From assembly GCF_003259195.1 (NCBI RefSeq), contig NZ_QJPK01000002.1, positions 124,001 through 188,000 on the forward strand: 64,000 nucleotides of DNA, given 5' to 3'. Numbering within the stretch: position 1 is the first letter of the stretch; every line of letters starts with the position of its first letter. Below the pieces are notes generated by a model. The model was given only the letters and a program-made list of their open reading frames with translations, was not told the origin of the DNA and made no database searches. The position numbers and the translations under genes were made by a program. The stretch comes from Paracoccus sediminilitoris. Its GTDB lineage: Bacteria > Pseudomonadota > Alphaproteobacteria > Rhodobacterales > Rhodobacteraceae. Shown here piece after piece: positions 9,926-23,204 of this stretch.

Positions 9926-10608
9926 CGACGCATGATTTCATCTTCGACGGCCAGCGGCTGCAGGCGCGACCCTCGGGGGCATTGTTCTGGCCGGAACGGC
10001 GTTGGCTGATCGTGGCCGACCTGCACCTGGGCAAATCCGAACGCATGGCCCGACGCGGCGGTGCGCTGCTGCCGCCCTATGAAACCCAAGCCACGCTGGA
10101 CCGGCTGGGCGCCGAGATCGAAGCGACCGATCCCCGCAGGGTCATCAGCCTGGGGGACGGCTTTGACGATGATGCCGCAGGCATGGCGCTGCCCGATTCC
10201 GTCTGCCACGCGCTGCAGGCCATGGCGCAGGGGCGGGACTGGACTTGGATCAGCGGCAATCACGATCCGGGTGCGCTGAACCCACGCTTGCCGGGGCAGG
10301 TTCAGGCGCAAATGGATGTCGGGCTGATCTTCAGGCACGAAGCAGGGCAGGGGCCGGATGTCTCGGGACATTTCCATCCCTGCCTGCGGTTGGCCGGACA
10401 ACGGATGCGATGCTTTCTGGCCGGAACCGATCACCTGATCCTGCCCGCCTTCGGGGCCTATACCGGTGGGCTGGCCATCGACGATCCGGTTTTGCGTGCC
10501 TTGGTGCCTGCGGGCATGGCCATCGCCTGCGCCCATCGCGCGATCCCCGTGCCCGTCACCACCCAGGCGGCACCGCCCAAACCGACCCGGACCCGGCGGC
10601 GCGCATGA
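9922..10608 (+). CDS. pdeM: Ligase-associated DNA damage response endonuclease PdeM
   Basis: A 228-residue calcineurin-like metallophosphoesterase. Metal ligands are seen in DLHLGK (about residue 33), GDGFDD (about 75), GNHD (about 113) and GHFHPC (about 150). It is the usual last member of the ligase-helicase cassette, where it acts as a DNA endonuclease/phosphodiesterase. It starts at a GTG overlapping the helicase stop codon. The C-terminal tail is basic and Pro/Arg-rich. Confidence 0.85.
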   Translation: MTTHDFIFDGQRLQARPSGALFWPERRWLIVADLHLGKSERMARRGGALLPPYETQATLDRLGAEIEATDPRRVISLGDGFDDDAAGMALPDSVCHALQAMAQGRDWTWISGNHDPGALNPRLPGQVQAQMDVGLIFRHEAGQGPDVSGHFHPCLRLAGQRMRCFLAGTDHLILPAFGAYTGGLAIDDPVLRALVPAGMAIACAHRAIPVPVTTQAAPPKPTRTRRRA

Positions 10609-10646
10609 AAAAGGGCCGGCGCGCCCATGGCGAACCGGCCCCTTGT
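10606..10646. terminator. Bidirectional terminator between pdeM and the barrel-protein gene
   Basis: An inverted repeat with AAGGGCCGG pairing CCGGCCCCTT, flanked by an A-run on the left and TTGTT on the right. It can terminate both the repair operon and the convergent outer-membrane gene. Confidence 0.7.
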
Positions 10647-10662
10647 TCAGGTCGCGCCAGAA

Positions 10663-11406
10663 TCAGAAGCGATAGTTCACACCGAAGCTGACATTGCTAT
10701 GCGCGGGGGTCGCCTCGGACGTGACGGTATCGCCGAAATCATCCGTGAAGCTGACGGTTTCCTTGCCCAGATCACGGTACTGATAGGCGGCAAAGACCGA
10801 CATCTTGTCGTTGATCATGCGTTCCACACCCAGACCGGCCGCAAGACCGGTGGCGCTGAAGCTTTCGGTAGCGGACTGGTCGCCGGTCGAAAGGGTATAG
10901 TCGAAATCACCATGGGCCACGCCAAAGGTGCCATAGATCAAGGTGCCCGGCTGAACTTCGTAGCCGGTCTTCATGACCAGCGTGACAAGATAGTTCATCT
11001 CGGACTCGATGGTGGCCGCGGTGCCGAAGGGCAGAATGTCGGTTTCGTCGTCAACGCTGCCGCCTTCGATGCCCAGTTCCGGACCAAAGACCCAGTTGTT
11101 GCGCTGCCAGCGATAGCCGGCGTGCAGACGGGCGGTCACACCCTTGATGTCGACATCGCCCAGGTCGGTATCGCGGGCGGTTTCGTCGCCATCCTCGACG
11201 ATCGCGATGCCGATTTCGTCGTCGCCACCAAAGCTATAGCCCAGACCGCCACCGACATAGGCACCTGCCCAGTTGCTGGCGACCGGCACTTCATCGATCA
11301 TGACGGGCTGCGCCTCGACGACCGGAACGATGGCACCGCCGGCAAAGGAGGTCCCCGCGCTCAGGACCAGGGCAGTGGTGGCGGCGAACATGGACTTAAG
11401 ATTCAT
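10663..11406 (-). CDS. Outer-membrane beta-barrel protein
   Basis: A 247-residue protein with a signal peptide (about residues 1-22, cleavage after SFA) and a mature part made of alternating aromatic and glycine-rich strands. It ends in YRF, the C-terminal phenylalanine used by the Bam machinery. It resembles the eight-stranded OmpA/porin-like barrels (Omp25/RopB type) of alphaproteobacteria, with acidic loops (for example GGDDEIG). The start at 11406 is preferred over an ATG six codons earlier because AGGAG lies 7 bases before it. The role is probably structural; no enzymatic motif is seen. Confidence 0.8.
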   Translation of the reverse strand: MNLKSMFAATTALVLSAGTSFAGGAIVPVVEAQPVMIDEVPVASNWAGAYVGGGLGYSFGGDDEIGIAIVEDGDETARDTDLGDVDIKGVTARLHAGYRWQRNNWVFGPELGIEGGSVDDETDILPFGTAATIESEMNYLVTLVMKTGYEVQPGTLIYGTFGVAHGDFDYTLSTGDQSATESFSATGLAAGLGVERMINDKMSVFAAYQYRDLGKETVSFTDDFGDTVTSEATPAHSNVSFGVNYRF

Positions 11407-11530
11407 GGCTAACTCCTGAAACAACGGCCCACCAATTGGAGGCTTTAACAGCGGAAAACTGCCACCTTTTACAACGAAAACCTGCTTTCAGGCAAATCAA
11501 ACCAAGGGGACGCGTCCGACATAATACCAA

Positions 11531-11560
11531 AGATTATGGTCGAACGTGCCTATTTGGCAA
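11531..11560 (-). promoter_or_regulatory. Candidate promoter of the barrel-protein gene
   Basis: On the minus strand TTGCCA (11560-11555) and TAATCT (11536-11531) are 18 bases apart, in an AT-rich stretch between gyrB and the outer-membrane gene. The resulting leader would be about 120 bases. Confidence 0.35.
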
Positions 11561-11579
11561 CAAAAGGTTGGAGCAAGGC

Positions 11580-15224
<3,645 letters not shown>

Positions 15225-15228
<4 letters not shown>

Positions 15229-16343
15229 ACGCGCATCGGCATGACGACATAGACGGCGCTGAGGTCACTGCCCTCGCGGATCAGGGCCGCATCGCCCGAG
15301 CCGTTGAACAGGAAGACCGCATTGTCGCGATCGACCTGATTGGCGATTTCCTGCAGGTACTTGGCGTTGAAGCCGATCTCCAGCGGCTCGGCGTCATAGG
15401 CCACGACCAGCTCTTCCTCGGCAGCGCCGGAATCGGGGGCGTTGACCGAGAGGACCAGCTTGTCGGCATCCAGCGACAGCTTGACGGCGCGCGATCGTTC
15501 ACTGCTGACGGTGGCCACACGGTCCACGGCGCGGGCGAAATCGGTGGCGTCCACCTCCAGCTTGCGGGTGTTGCCCTGCGGGATGACACGGCTGTAATCG
15601 GGGAAGGTCCCGTCGATCACCTTCGAGGTCAGGGTGATGGTGGTGGTGGCAAAACGCACCTTGGTCTCGCTGACCGAAACCGAGATCTCGTCTTCATCCT
15701 CGTCCAGCAGCTTGCGCAGCTCGCCGACGGTCTTGCGTGGTACGATGACGCCGGGCATATCCTCGGCGCCAGCGGGCAGGGGGGCATCGATGCGCGCCAG
15801 CCGGTGGCCGTCGGTGGCCACGCAGCGCAGCACCGGGCCGTCCTCGGATTTGGCGACGTGCATATAGACGCCGTTCAGGTAATAACGCGTCTCCTCGGTC
15901 GAGATGGCGAATTTCGACTTGTCGAACAGGCGGCGCAGGACCTTGGCGGGCGCGGTGAAGGTGGTGCTGTATTCGCTGGTCGCCATGACCGGGAAATCCT
16001 CGCGCGGCAGGGTCGCAAGGCTGAAGCTGGACCGCCCGGCCTGAACCGCCAGCCGGCCCGTCGCATCGTCCGAACTGATCTGGACCAGCGCCCCATCGGG
16101 CAGCTTGCGCGAGATCTCGTTCAGCATCACCGCGCTGACGGTCGTCGATCCGGGGCGTTCGAAATGGGCCGCCGACCGGTCCAGCACCTCGGTGTCCAGA
16201 TCGGTCGCGCGGAAGCTGACGCCATCAGGCGTTGCCTCGATCAGCACGTTGGCCAGGATCGGGATGGTGTTGCGGCGCTCGACGACGGATTGGGCCTGCG
16301 ATACGGCCTTGACCAATACGGCGCGCTCGATCGAGAATTTCAT
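15225..16343 (-). CDS. dnaN: DNA polymerase III subunit beta (sliding clamp)
   Basis: A 372-residue clamp with three repeated domains, beginning MKFSIERAVLVKAVSQ and ending with the typical VYVVMPMRV. It tethers polymerase III to DNA. The length and both ends match the family. It lies 98 bases downstream of dnaA and overlaps recF by four bases. Confidence 0.97.
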
Positions 16344-16441
16344 AAGCTTCCCCTGTCATTCAGGCGCATCGGCCGGTTTGTCGGACCTGATGTGTAACCG
16401 CCCGCGCGGGCGGTCACAAGAATAACGTGAGGTGGTGGTGC

Positions 16442-17806
16442 TTACGCCTCCAGCATCCGCTTGAGGACGGCGATGTCTTCGGACATGGCGCTGTCGTCGA
16501 TGATCAATTCCTCGATCTTGCGAACGCCGTGCATGATGGTGGTGTGATCCCGCCCGCCGAAGCGGCGACCGATTTCCGGCAACGACCGGCTGGTGAGCTG
16601 CTTGGACAGATACATGGCGATCTGGCGGGGCCGGGCGACATTGCGGGCGCGCTTCGGACCCATCATGTCGGCCAGGCGGATGTTGTAATGTTCGGCGACC
16701 TTGCGCTGGATGTCGTCGATGTTGATCTTGCGGTCATTGGTGCGCAGGATGTCGGCTAGGCATTCCTGCGCCACCTCCAGCGTGATCTCGCGGCGCAGAA
16801 GGCTGGCATGCGCGAACAGACGCTGCAGCGCGCCTTCCAGCACGCGGACGTTGGTGGTGATGCGATGCGCCAGAAATTCCAGCACGCCCGCGCCGATTTC
16901 CAGGTCGGGCTGCTGGGCGCGGAAGACGGCGGTCTTGGACTGCAGGATGCCCAGACGCAGTTCATAGGTGGTGGGGTGCAGGTCCACGATCAGACCGCAG
17001 GACAAGCGCGACTTGATGCGTTCCTCAAGACCCTTGATTTCGGCGGGGGCGCGGTCGGCGGAAATGACGATCTGCTTGCCCTGATCGACCAGCGCGTTGA
17101 ACGTGTGGAAGAATTCTTCCTGCGTGCTGTCCTTGCCGGCGATGAACTGGACGTCATCGACCATCAGCATGTTCACGTTCCGGAACATGCCCTTGAAGTC
17201 CATGATGGTGCTTTCGCGCAGCGCCTGGACAAAGCGGTACATGAACTGCTCCGCCGACAGGTACAGCACCTGCGCGTTCGGATGGCGGGTCTGATAATCA
17301 TGCGCAATCGCATGCATCAGGTGCGTCTTGCCCAGGCCAACGCCGCCATAGAGGAACAGCGGGTTGAAACCCACGGGCCCGCCTTCGGCGACGCGGCGGG
17401 CGGCGGCATGGGCCAGTTCGTTCGGCTTGCCGACGACGAAATTTCCGAAAGTATAGCGCGGGTCCAGCGGCGCGCCCAGATCGGCGCGGGGGGCGACGCG
17501 CGCTGTGGGGGCCTGGGCGGGCATGTCGGCCGGGGCGGCGGCCTGCGCCGCAGGGCGTGCGGCGGCACTGCCCACGTCAAATCGCAGCCGTTCGACATGT
17601 TCGCCGGTCCGGTTCAGGACCGACATGATTTCCTTGGCAAAGTGACGGTTCACCCAGTCCGAGATGAAGCGCGTCGGGCTGATGAAGCGCGCGGCGCCTT
17701 CTTCGATGGCGGCAAGACGAAGCGGCTTGATCCAGTGGTTATAGTTGTTCGGCCCAACGCTGCTTTCCAGTTCGGCGCATGCCTGACCCCAGATCTTGTC
17801 CATCAT
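16442..17806 (-). CDS. dnaA: Chromosomal replication initiator DnaA
   Basis: A 454-residue AAA+ initiator. Domain I starts at KIWGQACAELES. Domain II is a short Ala/Pro-rich linker. Domain III has Walker A GGVGLGKTH and Walker B MVDDVQFI. Domain IV carries the DnaA-box binding signature with GGRDHTTIMHGV. Two adjacent ATGs are possible starts (17806 and 17803); I take the first, with GGGAA upstream. The leader is unusually long (about 560 bases before rpsT). Confidence 0.96.
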   Translation of the reverse strand: MMDKIWGQACAELESSVGPNNYNHWIKPLRLAAIEEGAARFISPTRFISDWVNRHFAKEIMSVLNRTGEHVERLRFDVGSAAARPAAQAAAPADMPAQAPTARVAPRADLGAPLDPRYTFGNFVVGKPNELAHAAARRVAEGGPVGFNPLFLYGGVGLGKTHLMHAIAHDYQTRHPNAQVLYLSAEQFMYRFVQALRESTIMDFKGMFRNVNMLMVDDVQFIAGKDSTQEEFFHTFNALVDQGKQIVISADRAPAEIKGLEERIKSRLSCGLIVDLHPTTYELRLGILQSKTAVFRAQQPDLEIGAGVLEFLAHRITTNVRVLEGALQRLFAHASLLRREITLEVAQECLADILRTNDRKINIDDIQRKVAEHYNIRLADMMGPKRARNVARPRQIAMYLSKQLTSRSLPEIGRRFGGRDHTTIMHGVRKIEELIIDDSAMSEDIAVLKRMLEA

Positions 17807-18367
17807 CTTCCGTTTCCCGTGCCTGTCCCCAAATCCCGCCGGGCGATCCGACGGGACAACGTTCACGCAGCCAGGGCCGTGACACAGAAAAACAGGCATC
17901 CTCCGCGTCCGAGACCTCGGTCGCTAGAAGGGCGCCAGCCCGTTTTTCCAGTTCACAGACACAGATCCCGTGACAGCCGATGGCAGCCGACAGTCCGAAA
18001 CCCGAGAGCAGAAGAAGGACGGTTGTCCCGACCTCGTCGCCCGGTCGATTTCTTGGTCGGCATCTGCCGGCCCCGAGGTTCGACCCGTCCCCCAAGCGAC
18101 GTGAATCGCAAGATGGAAATTAGCCTCAGCGCGACGACCGCTGCAACCGAACTATGCGCTTGACAGCAACTTGGTGAAATCGAATCTGCGAGCCCTTTGA
18201 CTCCAAAGACAAAAAAACTGACTGGCTTGAAAAGAAAGGATTTTATTGCTTTTCGCAGGTGCAGAAATGCAGATCGGGCGCAAAGCAAAGCTTGCACCCG
18301 ATCGGTCGTTTCCGAGGCCTATCGTGGCCGTATGTCTGGATATTCTTCAACCCCAGGGGGTTGGAAA
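17807..18367. other. Gene-free region between rpsT and dnaA, possible dnaA control or origin region
   Basis: 561 bases without a plausible gene. An AT-rich patch occupies about 18170-18260 in an otherwise GC-rich setting. I find no TTATCCACA-like DnaA box on either strand, so an origin is not shown. A long inverted repeat lies at 18272-18303. The region must at least hold the dnaA promoter and the end of the rpsT transcript. Confidence 0.5.
18272..18303. repeat. Strong inverted repeat downstream of rpsT
   Basis: GATCGGGCGCAA and TTGCACCCGATC form a stem of about 12 pairs (one G-T) around an 8-base centre. It starts 65 bases after the rpsT stop and could be the rpsT terminator, but no T-run follows on either strand. 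Confidence 0.6.
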
Positions 18368-18637
18368 TCAGGCCGTCTGCAGCGCCTTCACGCGGGCTGC
18401 CAGGCGGGACACTTTCCGCGATGCAGTATTCTTGTGCACGATGCCCTTAGTGACGCCGCGCATCAGTTCGGGCTGGGCGTTTTTCAGGGCTTCGCGGGCG
18501 GCATCGACGTTGCCGCTGGCGATCGCTTCTTCGACCTTGCGCAGATAGGTGCGGATGCGCGAACGGCGGGCTTTGTTGATGTCGGTGCGACGCTCGGTCT
18601 GGCGTGCGCGTTTCTTCGACTGGGGCGTATTGGCCAT
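18368..18637 (-). CDS. rpsT: 30S ribosomal protein S20
   Basis: An 89-residue, lysine/arginine-rich helical protein starting [13 protein letters not shown], with the [15 protein letters not shown] block near the C-terminus, as in all bacterial S20 proteins. It binds 16S rRNA early in small-subunit assembly. Its position just upstream of dnaA on the same strand is common in alphaproteobacteria. Confidence 0.97.
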   Translation of the reverse strand: MANTPQSKKRARQTERRTDINKARRSRIRTYLRKVEEAIASGNVDAAREALKNAQPELMRGVTKGIVHKNTASRKVSRLAARVKALQTA

Positions 18638-18732
18638 GGGTCAGAATCCTAACGGGTCAGTTGCATTTCGATTGCGCAAAAGCCCCATGGCGCCGCACCC
18701 CGAAAGGTACGGTCATGATTCTTGCCTAAGCG

Positions 18733-18758
18733 GGCCCACACGCATGTAAGGGTGGGCC
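18733..18758 (-). terminator. Hairpin after the enoyl-CoA hydratase gene
   Basis: GGCCCAC and GTGGGCC pair perfectly around a 12-base loop, about 35 bases after the hydratase stop. No clear T-run follows, so termination here is a guess. Confidence 0.35.
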
Positions 18759-18791
18759 TATAGGACATGGGGCGGAAAAAGAAAACCCTTT

Positions 18792-19568
18792 TCAGCGGTC
18801 GCGGAACTGGGCTTCGCGTTTTTCCAGGAAAGCGGCCATGCCTTCCTTCTGATCCTCGGTCGCGAACAGCGCATGGAAAGCGCGGCGTTCGAACAGCAGA
18901 CCCTCGGCCAGGGTGGTCTCATAGGCGCGGTTGACCGATTCCTTGACGGTCTTGACCGCGATCTGCGATTTGTCGGCGATCTTACGGGCGGCGGTCAGGG
19001 CTTCGGGAATCAGCTTGGGGGTGGGGACGACGCGGCTGACCAGCCCCGAGCGTTCTGCCTCGGCGGCATCCATGAAGCGGCCGGTGAGGTTCATGTCCAT
19101 GGCCTTGGACTTGCCAACGAATCGCGTCAGGCGCTGCGTGCCGCCGATGCCCGCGCAGACGCCCAGGTTGATCTCGGGCTGGCCGAACTTGGCGTTTTCC
19201 GCACAGATGATGAAGTCGCAGACCATCGCCAGCTCGCAGCCGCCACCCAGGGCATAGCCGCTGACGGCGGCGATGATCGGCTTGCGGACGCGGGTAATCT
19301 TTTCGATCTGGGCGCCGAAGAGGTCCTGTTCATAGACCTCGACGAAAGATTTTGTCGACATTTCCTTGATGTCGGCGCCCGCGGCAAAGGCCTTTTCGCT
19401 GCCCGTCAGGACGATGCAACGCACCTTGTCGTTGCGGTCGGCGTCAGACAGGGCCGCCGACAGCTCGTCCAGAAGCGTGGCGTTCAGCGCGTTCAGCGCC
19501 TCGGGACGGTTCAGCCGGATCAGGGCGACCTCGTCCTCGATCTCCACGATGATGGTTTCAAAAGCCAT
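18792..19568 (-). CDS. Enoyl-CoA hydratase
   Basis: A 258-residue crotonase-fold protein. The oxyanion-hole segments FAAGADIKEM (about residue 65) and SGYALGGGCELAM (about 102) are present. The catalytic glutamates are seen in CELAMVCDF and GQPEINLG (about 132). It hydrates 2-enoyl-CoA in fatty acid or amino acid degradation. The ATG at 19568 (MAFETI) matches the family N-terminus; a start 12 codons earlier does not. It stands alone between rpsT and mutM. Confidence 0.92.
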   Translation of the reverse strand: MAFETIIVEIEDEVALIRLNRPEALNALNATLLDELSAALSDADRNDKVRCIVLTGSEKAFAAGADIKEMSTKSFVEVYEQDLFGAQIEKITRVRKPIIAAVSGYALGGGCELAMVCDFIICAENAKFGQPEINLGVCAGIGGTQRLTRFVGKSKAMDMNLTGRFMDAAEAERSGLVSRVVPTPKLIPEALTAARKIADKSQIAVKTVKESVNRAYETTLAEGLLFERRAFHALFATEDQKEGMAAFLEKREAQFRDR

Positions 19569-19638
19569 GGGCTTGGACCTCGTTGCCAATTTGCATTGGC
19601 ACAAGTCCTATCAGCTTGAGCGCGGGAAATCCAAGCGT

Positions 19639-20484
19639 TCAGCGTTGGCAGGCCGGGCAGTAGAAACTGGACCGCCCCGACTGCACGATGCGCCGGATGG
19701 TGCCGCCGCATCCGTCCCGCAGGCAGGGCTGGCCTTCGCGGTCATAGGTGCGGAAGCTGTGCTGGAAATAGCCCAGTTCCCCGCTGGCCTGCCGATGATC
19801 GCGGAGGGACGATCCGCCCGCCGTGATGGCATCCGACAAAACGTCACGGATGTGGCCGACCAGCGCCGCCAGCCGCGCCGCCCCGATCCGCCCCGAGGCA
19901 CGGCGCGGATCGATCCCCGCCCGCCACAGGGATTCGCTGACATAGATGTTGCCCAGGCCCGCCACGATGCGCTGATCCAGCAGAGCCTGCTTGATGGGCA
20001 GGCGCCGGCCCGCCAGACGCGCGGCCAGGTATTCGGGGGTGAAGACCGGATCGAAGGGCTCCGGCCCCAGATGGTCCAGCAGCGGATGCGCCGCACCGTC
20101 TCGGATCAGGTCCACCATGCCAAAACGGCGCGCGTCGTTGAAGGTAATGGTGGTGCCCGCATCGGTGGTCAGAACCACGTGATCGTGGCGCGCGATGATG
20201 CCCGGATCGCGGTGGAAACCGGCCAGGCCCGCACCCTCGACCAGCATCCTCCCCGACATGCCAAGATGCCACAGCACCGTGCCACCACGGTCCAGATCGG
20301 CCAGCAAGTATTTCGACCGACGCCGCAACGCGGTCACGGTGGCACCCGTCATCACCTGCACCAGGTCGGGCGGAATTGGCCAGCGAAGATCGGGGCGGCG
20401 GACCTCGGCGCGGGCGATGCGGGCGCCCTCCAGATGGGGCAGCAGGCCGCGGCGGACGGTCTCGACTTCGGGCAGTTCGGGCAC
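19639..20484 (-). CDS. mutM: Formamidopyrimidine-DNA glycosylase
   Basis: A 281-residue repair enzyme that removes 8-oxoguanine and formamidopyrimidines and cuts the abasic site. The mature N-terminus [13 protein letters not shown] gives the catalytic Pro2 and Glu3. The helix-two-turn-helix (GLGNIYVSE) and a C-terminal zinc finger with CLRDGC and CPAC follow. The start is a GTG at 20484, required because Pro must be residue 2; the more upstream ATG is wrong. It is divergent from ubiE with about 100 bases between. Confidence 0.96.
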   Translation of the reverse strand: MPELPEVETVRRGLLPHLEGARIARAEVRRPDLRWPIPPDLVQVMTGATVTALRRRSKYLLADLDRGGTVLWHLGMSGRMLVEGAGLAGFHRDPGIIARHDHVVLTTDAGTTITFNDARRFGMVDLIRDGAAHPLLDHLGPEPFDPVFTPEYLAARLAGRRLPIKQALLDQRIVAGLGNIYVSESLWRAGIDPRRASGRIGAARLAALVGHIRDVLSDAITAGGSSLRDHRQASGELGYFQHSFRTYDREGQPCLRDGCGGTIRRIVQSGRSSFYCPACQR

Positions 20485-20585
20485 GCAGGTTCCTTTCGTC
20501 GCATTGCACCTGTGGCGCATCGCGGTCATTGTGCCAGCGGCTGGCCGGACTTATCTGGCGATGGAACAGGTAAACGGCAAGCGTG

Positions 20586-21332
20586 ATGACGGATTCAAAG
20601 ACGACACATTTCGGTTTCCAGACCGTGGACGAAGATGCCAAGGCCGGCATGGTCCACGAGGTCTTTTCCAGCGTCGCGTCGAAATATGACGTGATGAACG
20701 ACCTGATGAGCGTGGGCATCCACCGCGTTTGGAAGACGGCCATGATGGATTGGCTGGCCCCGCGCGAGGGTCAGCACCTGCTGGACGTGGCGGGCGGCAC
20801 GGGCGATGTGGCCTTCCGCTTTCTGGACCGCGCGCCGCACGGCCGGGTGACGGTCTGCGACATGACCGAATCCATGCTGGTCGAAGGGCGCAAGCGCGCC
20901 GATGCGGTGGACAAGGCCGACCGGCTGGCCTGGGTGACGGGCGATGCGATGGCGCTGCCCTTCGCGGATGCGACCTTCGACCGCTATACGATCAGCTTCG
21001 GCATTCGCAACGTGACCCGCATCCCCGACGCGTTGTCCGAGGCCTATCGCGTGCTGAAACCCGGCGGTCGCCTGATGGTGCTGGAATTCAGCCAGATCCC
21101 GGTGCCGGCGATGCAATGGGCCTATGACCGCTACAGCTTCAACGTCATCCCGGCAATGGGCAAGGCGGTGACGGGCGATCGCGACAGCTACCAGTACCTG
21201 GTCGAATCGATCCGCCGCTTCCCCGTCCAGGAAACCTTTGCCCAGATGATCCGCGATGCGGGCTTCGGGCGGGTTCAGTACCGCAACCTGACCATGGGCA
21301 TCGCAGCCCTGCATTCCGGCTGGAAGTTGTAG
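20586..21332 (+). CDS. ubiE: Ubiquinone/menaquinone biosynthesis C-methyltransferase UbiE
   Basis: A 248-residue SAM-dependent methyltransferase. Motif I is DVAGGTGD (about residue 66), and the family blocks [15 protein letters not shown] and SFGIRNVTR are present. It methylates the benzoquinol ring in ubiquinone synthesis. A GTG directly before the ATG is an alternative start. It is followed after four bases by ubiB, forming a quinone operon. Confidence 0.95.
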   Translation: MTDSKTTHFGFQTVDEDAKAGMVHEVFSSVASKYDVMNDLMSVGIHRVWKTAMMDWLAPREGQHLLDVAGGTGDVAFRFLDRAPHGRVTVCDMTESMLVEGRKRADAVDKADRLAWVTGDAMALPFADATFDRYTISFGIRNVTRIPDALSEAYRVLKPGGRLMVLEFSQIPVPAMQWAYDRYSFNVIPAMGKAVTGDRDSYQYLVESIRRFPVQETFAQMIRDAGFGRVQYRNLTMGIAALHSGWKL

Positions 21333-21336
21333 TTTC

Positions 21337-22872
21337 ATGCGCGGCCCCCACAACATCCTGCGCCTGATCCGCACGGGCGCCACGTTCGAGCGCACCGGCG
21401 CGATGGAGGCCGTGCTGGACGCGGTCGAAGCCCCCGTCCGGCTGCGTGTCGCCGCCAGGGTGCTGGGCTGGCCGTTCCGCTGGCTGGGCTACAAGGGCGA
21501 TCCGAACCTGCCGCCGATCACGCGGGCGATCACCGCCTTGGGGCCGGCCTATATCAAGTTCGGGCAGATTCTCTCGACCCGCGCCGACGTGGTGGGGCCG
21601 GAACTGGCCGGGCAGCTGCGGATGCTGCAGGACCGCCTGCCGCCCTTCCCGACCCCCATCGCCAAGCAGGCCATCGCGGCGGAATTGCGCCGCCCCGTCG
21701 ACCAGATCTTTTCGGAATTTTCCGAACCGGTGGCGGCGGCATCCATCGCCCAGGTCCACCGCGCCCGCCTGCGCGACAGCGGTCACGAGGTCGCAGTCAA
21801 GGTCGTGCGCCCCGGCATCGGTGCCGCCTTCAAGCGCGACATCGACGCCTTCCATTTCGGCGCCCGCATCATCGAGATCCTGTCGCCCGGCACACGCCGC
21901 CTGCGCCCCCGCGACGTGGTCAACCATTTCGAACACACGGTCATGGGCGAGCAGGACCTGCGGCTGGAGGCGGCGGCCGCATCCGAATTCGCGGAAAACA
22001 CCGCGCAGGACGCGGGCTTCCAGATCCCCATGCCGCATTGGGCCTTTTCCTCGCGCAGCGTGCTGACCGCCGATTGGGCCGAAGGGCTGCCGATGGGCGA
22101 TCCGCAGGCGCTGATCGCGGCGGGTCACGACACGACCGACCTGGCACGGCGGGTGATCCAGCTGTTCCTGTCCCACGCCCTGCGCGACGGCTTCTTCCAT
22201 GCCGACATGCATCACGGCAACCTGAAGGTCGCGGCCAATGGCGATGTCATCGCCTATGATTTCGGCATCATGGGCGAGATCGACGAATACACCCGCCGCG
22301 TCTATGCCGAGATCCTCTATGGCTTCATCCAGCGCGACTATCGTCGCGTCGCCCGCGTCCATTTCGAGGCGGGCTATGTCCCCCGCGACCAAGACGAGGC
22401 CGCCTTTGCCCGGGCCCTGCGCGCCGTGGGCGAGCCGATTTTCGGCGCCGATGCCAGCCGCATCAGCATGGCGAACCTGCTGTCCTATCTGTTCGAGGTA
22501 ACCGAACGGTTCGGCATGCCCACAAGGACCGAACTGATCCTGCTGCAGCGCACCATGGTCGTGGTCGAAGGCGTCGCCCGGTCGCTGGACCCGCAGCTGA
22601 ACATCTGGGACGCGGCCAAGCCGGTAGTGTCAGATTACATCAAGGGCAGCATCGGCCCCAAGGCCGCGTTGCACGACCTGTCGCAGGTGGCGCAGACCAT
22701 CGGCCGCTATGGGCCGCTGCTGCCCCGCATCGTCGAACAGGCCCTGTGGGAACGCGCCCACCCTGAGGAGGCCCGACTGACCGTCGTCCAGCCCAAGCCT
22801 GCCGTGCCCCTGTGGCTGGTGGCCGTGCTGGCCTTGACCGCGGGGGCGGGCATCGGTCTGGGGCTGGGCTAG
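21337..22872 (+). CDS. ubiB: Ubiquinone biosynthesis accessory kinase-like protein UbiB
   Basis: A 511-residue member of the ABC1/ADCK atypical kinase family. The KxGQ motif is in YIKFGQILSTRAD (about residue 70), the invariant lysine in EVAVKVVRP, and the metal-binding part in HADMHHGN and YDFGIMG. A hydrophobic C-terminal helix (PLWLVAVLALT onward) anchors it to the membrane, as in UbiB. It acts with ubiE in ubiquinone synthesis. It ends in CTAG shared with the stop codon of the convergent gene. Confidence 0.95.
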   Translation: MRGPHNILRLIRTGATFERTGAMEAVLDAVEAPVRLRVAARVLGWPFRWLGYKGDPNLPPITRAITALGPAYIKFGQILSTRADVVGPELAGQLRMLQDRLPPFPTPIAKQAIAAELRRPVDQIFSEFSEPVAAASIAQVHRARLRDSGHEVAVKVVRPGIGAAFKRDIDAFHFGARIIEILSPGTRRLRPRDVVNHFEHTVMGEQDLRLEAAAASEFAENTAQDAGFQIPMPHWAFSSRSVLTADWAEGLPMGDPQALIAAGHDTTDLARRVIQLFLSHALRDGFFHADMHHGNLKVAANGDVIAYDFGIMGEIDEYTRRVYAEILYGFIQRDYRRVARVHFEAGYVPRDQDEAAFARALRAVGEPIFGADASRISMANLLSYLFEVTERFGMPTRTELILLQRTMVVVEGVARSLDPQLNIWDAAKPVVSDYIKGSIGPKAALHDLSQVAQTIGRYGPLLPRIVEQALWERAHPEEARLTVVQPKPAVPLWLVAVLALTAGAGIGLGLG

Positions 22873-23204
22873 AAACAGATGATCTCGGCCTCGGCCTCGG
22901 CACGTCGCAGGGTGGCGACGGTTTCGTTCATCTGGGCCATCCCCTTGAACATCGACGATCTTTCGCCATTGGTCTGCTGCATGCGCAGGATGGTTTCGGC
23001 CCCGACATAGCCGTCATAGGGCAGGATTTCGGCGATGCGGTCGATGGCGCAGGAACAGCGGTCCAGCATTTCACGGGTGTTGCCGTTGGTGGCCATGCAG
23101 GTAGTCACGTATTCGACCCGGGCGTTGGTGGGGTAATCGTTCACCGACTGCGCCGCCGCCGGCCAAGCCAGCAGGGCGACGAAGCCGGCGGCGACAGCCC
23201 TCAT
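22869..23204 (-). CDS. Small secreted cysteine-containing protein, function unknown
   Basis: A 111-residue protein with a signal peptide (about residues 1-19, cleavage after AAAQ). The mature part is helical, with cysteines at 36, 50, 52 and 110, including the compact RCSCAID motif, which suggests two disulphides or a metal site in the periplasm. No named family is recognised. It overlaps the preceding 203-residue secreted protein by four bases, so the two are probably co-translated, and it sits at the end of the minus-strand run that includes the PQQ regulators. Confidence 0.7.
   Translation of the reverse strand: MRAVAAGFVALLAWPAAAQSVNDYPTNARVEYVTTCMATNGNTREMLDRCSCAIDRIAEILPYDGYVGAETILRMQQTNGERSSMFKGMAQMNETVATLRRAEAEAEIICF

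Noticed and set aside
17807..18367. Chromosomal origin of replication next to dnaA.
   Set aside because: No DnaA boxes seen by eye on either strand; kept only as a control region.
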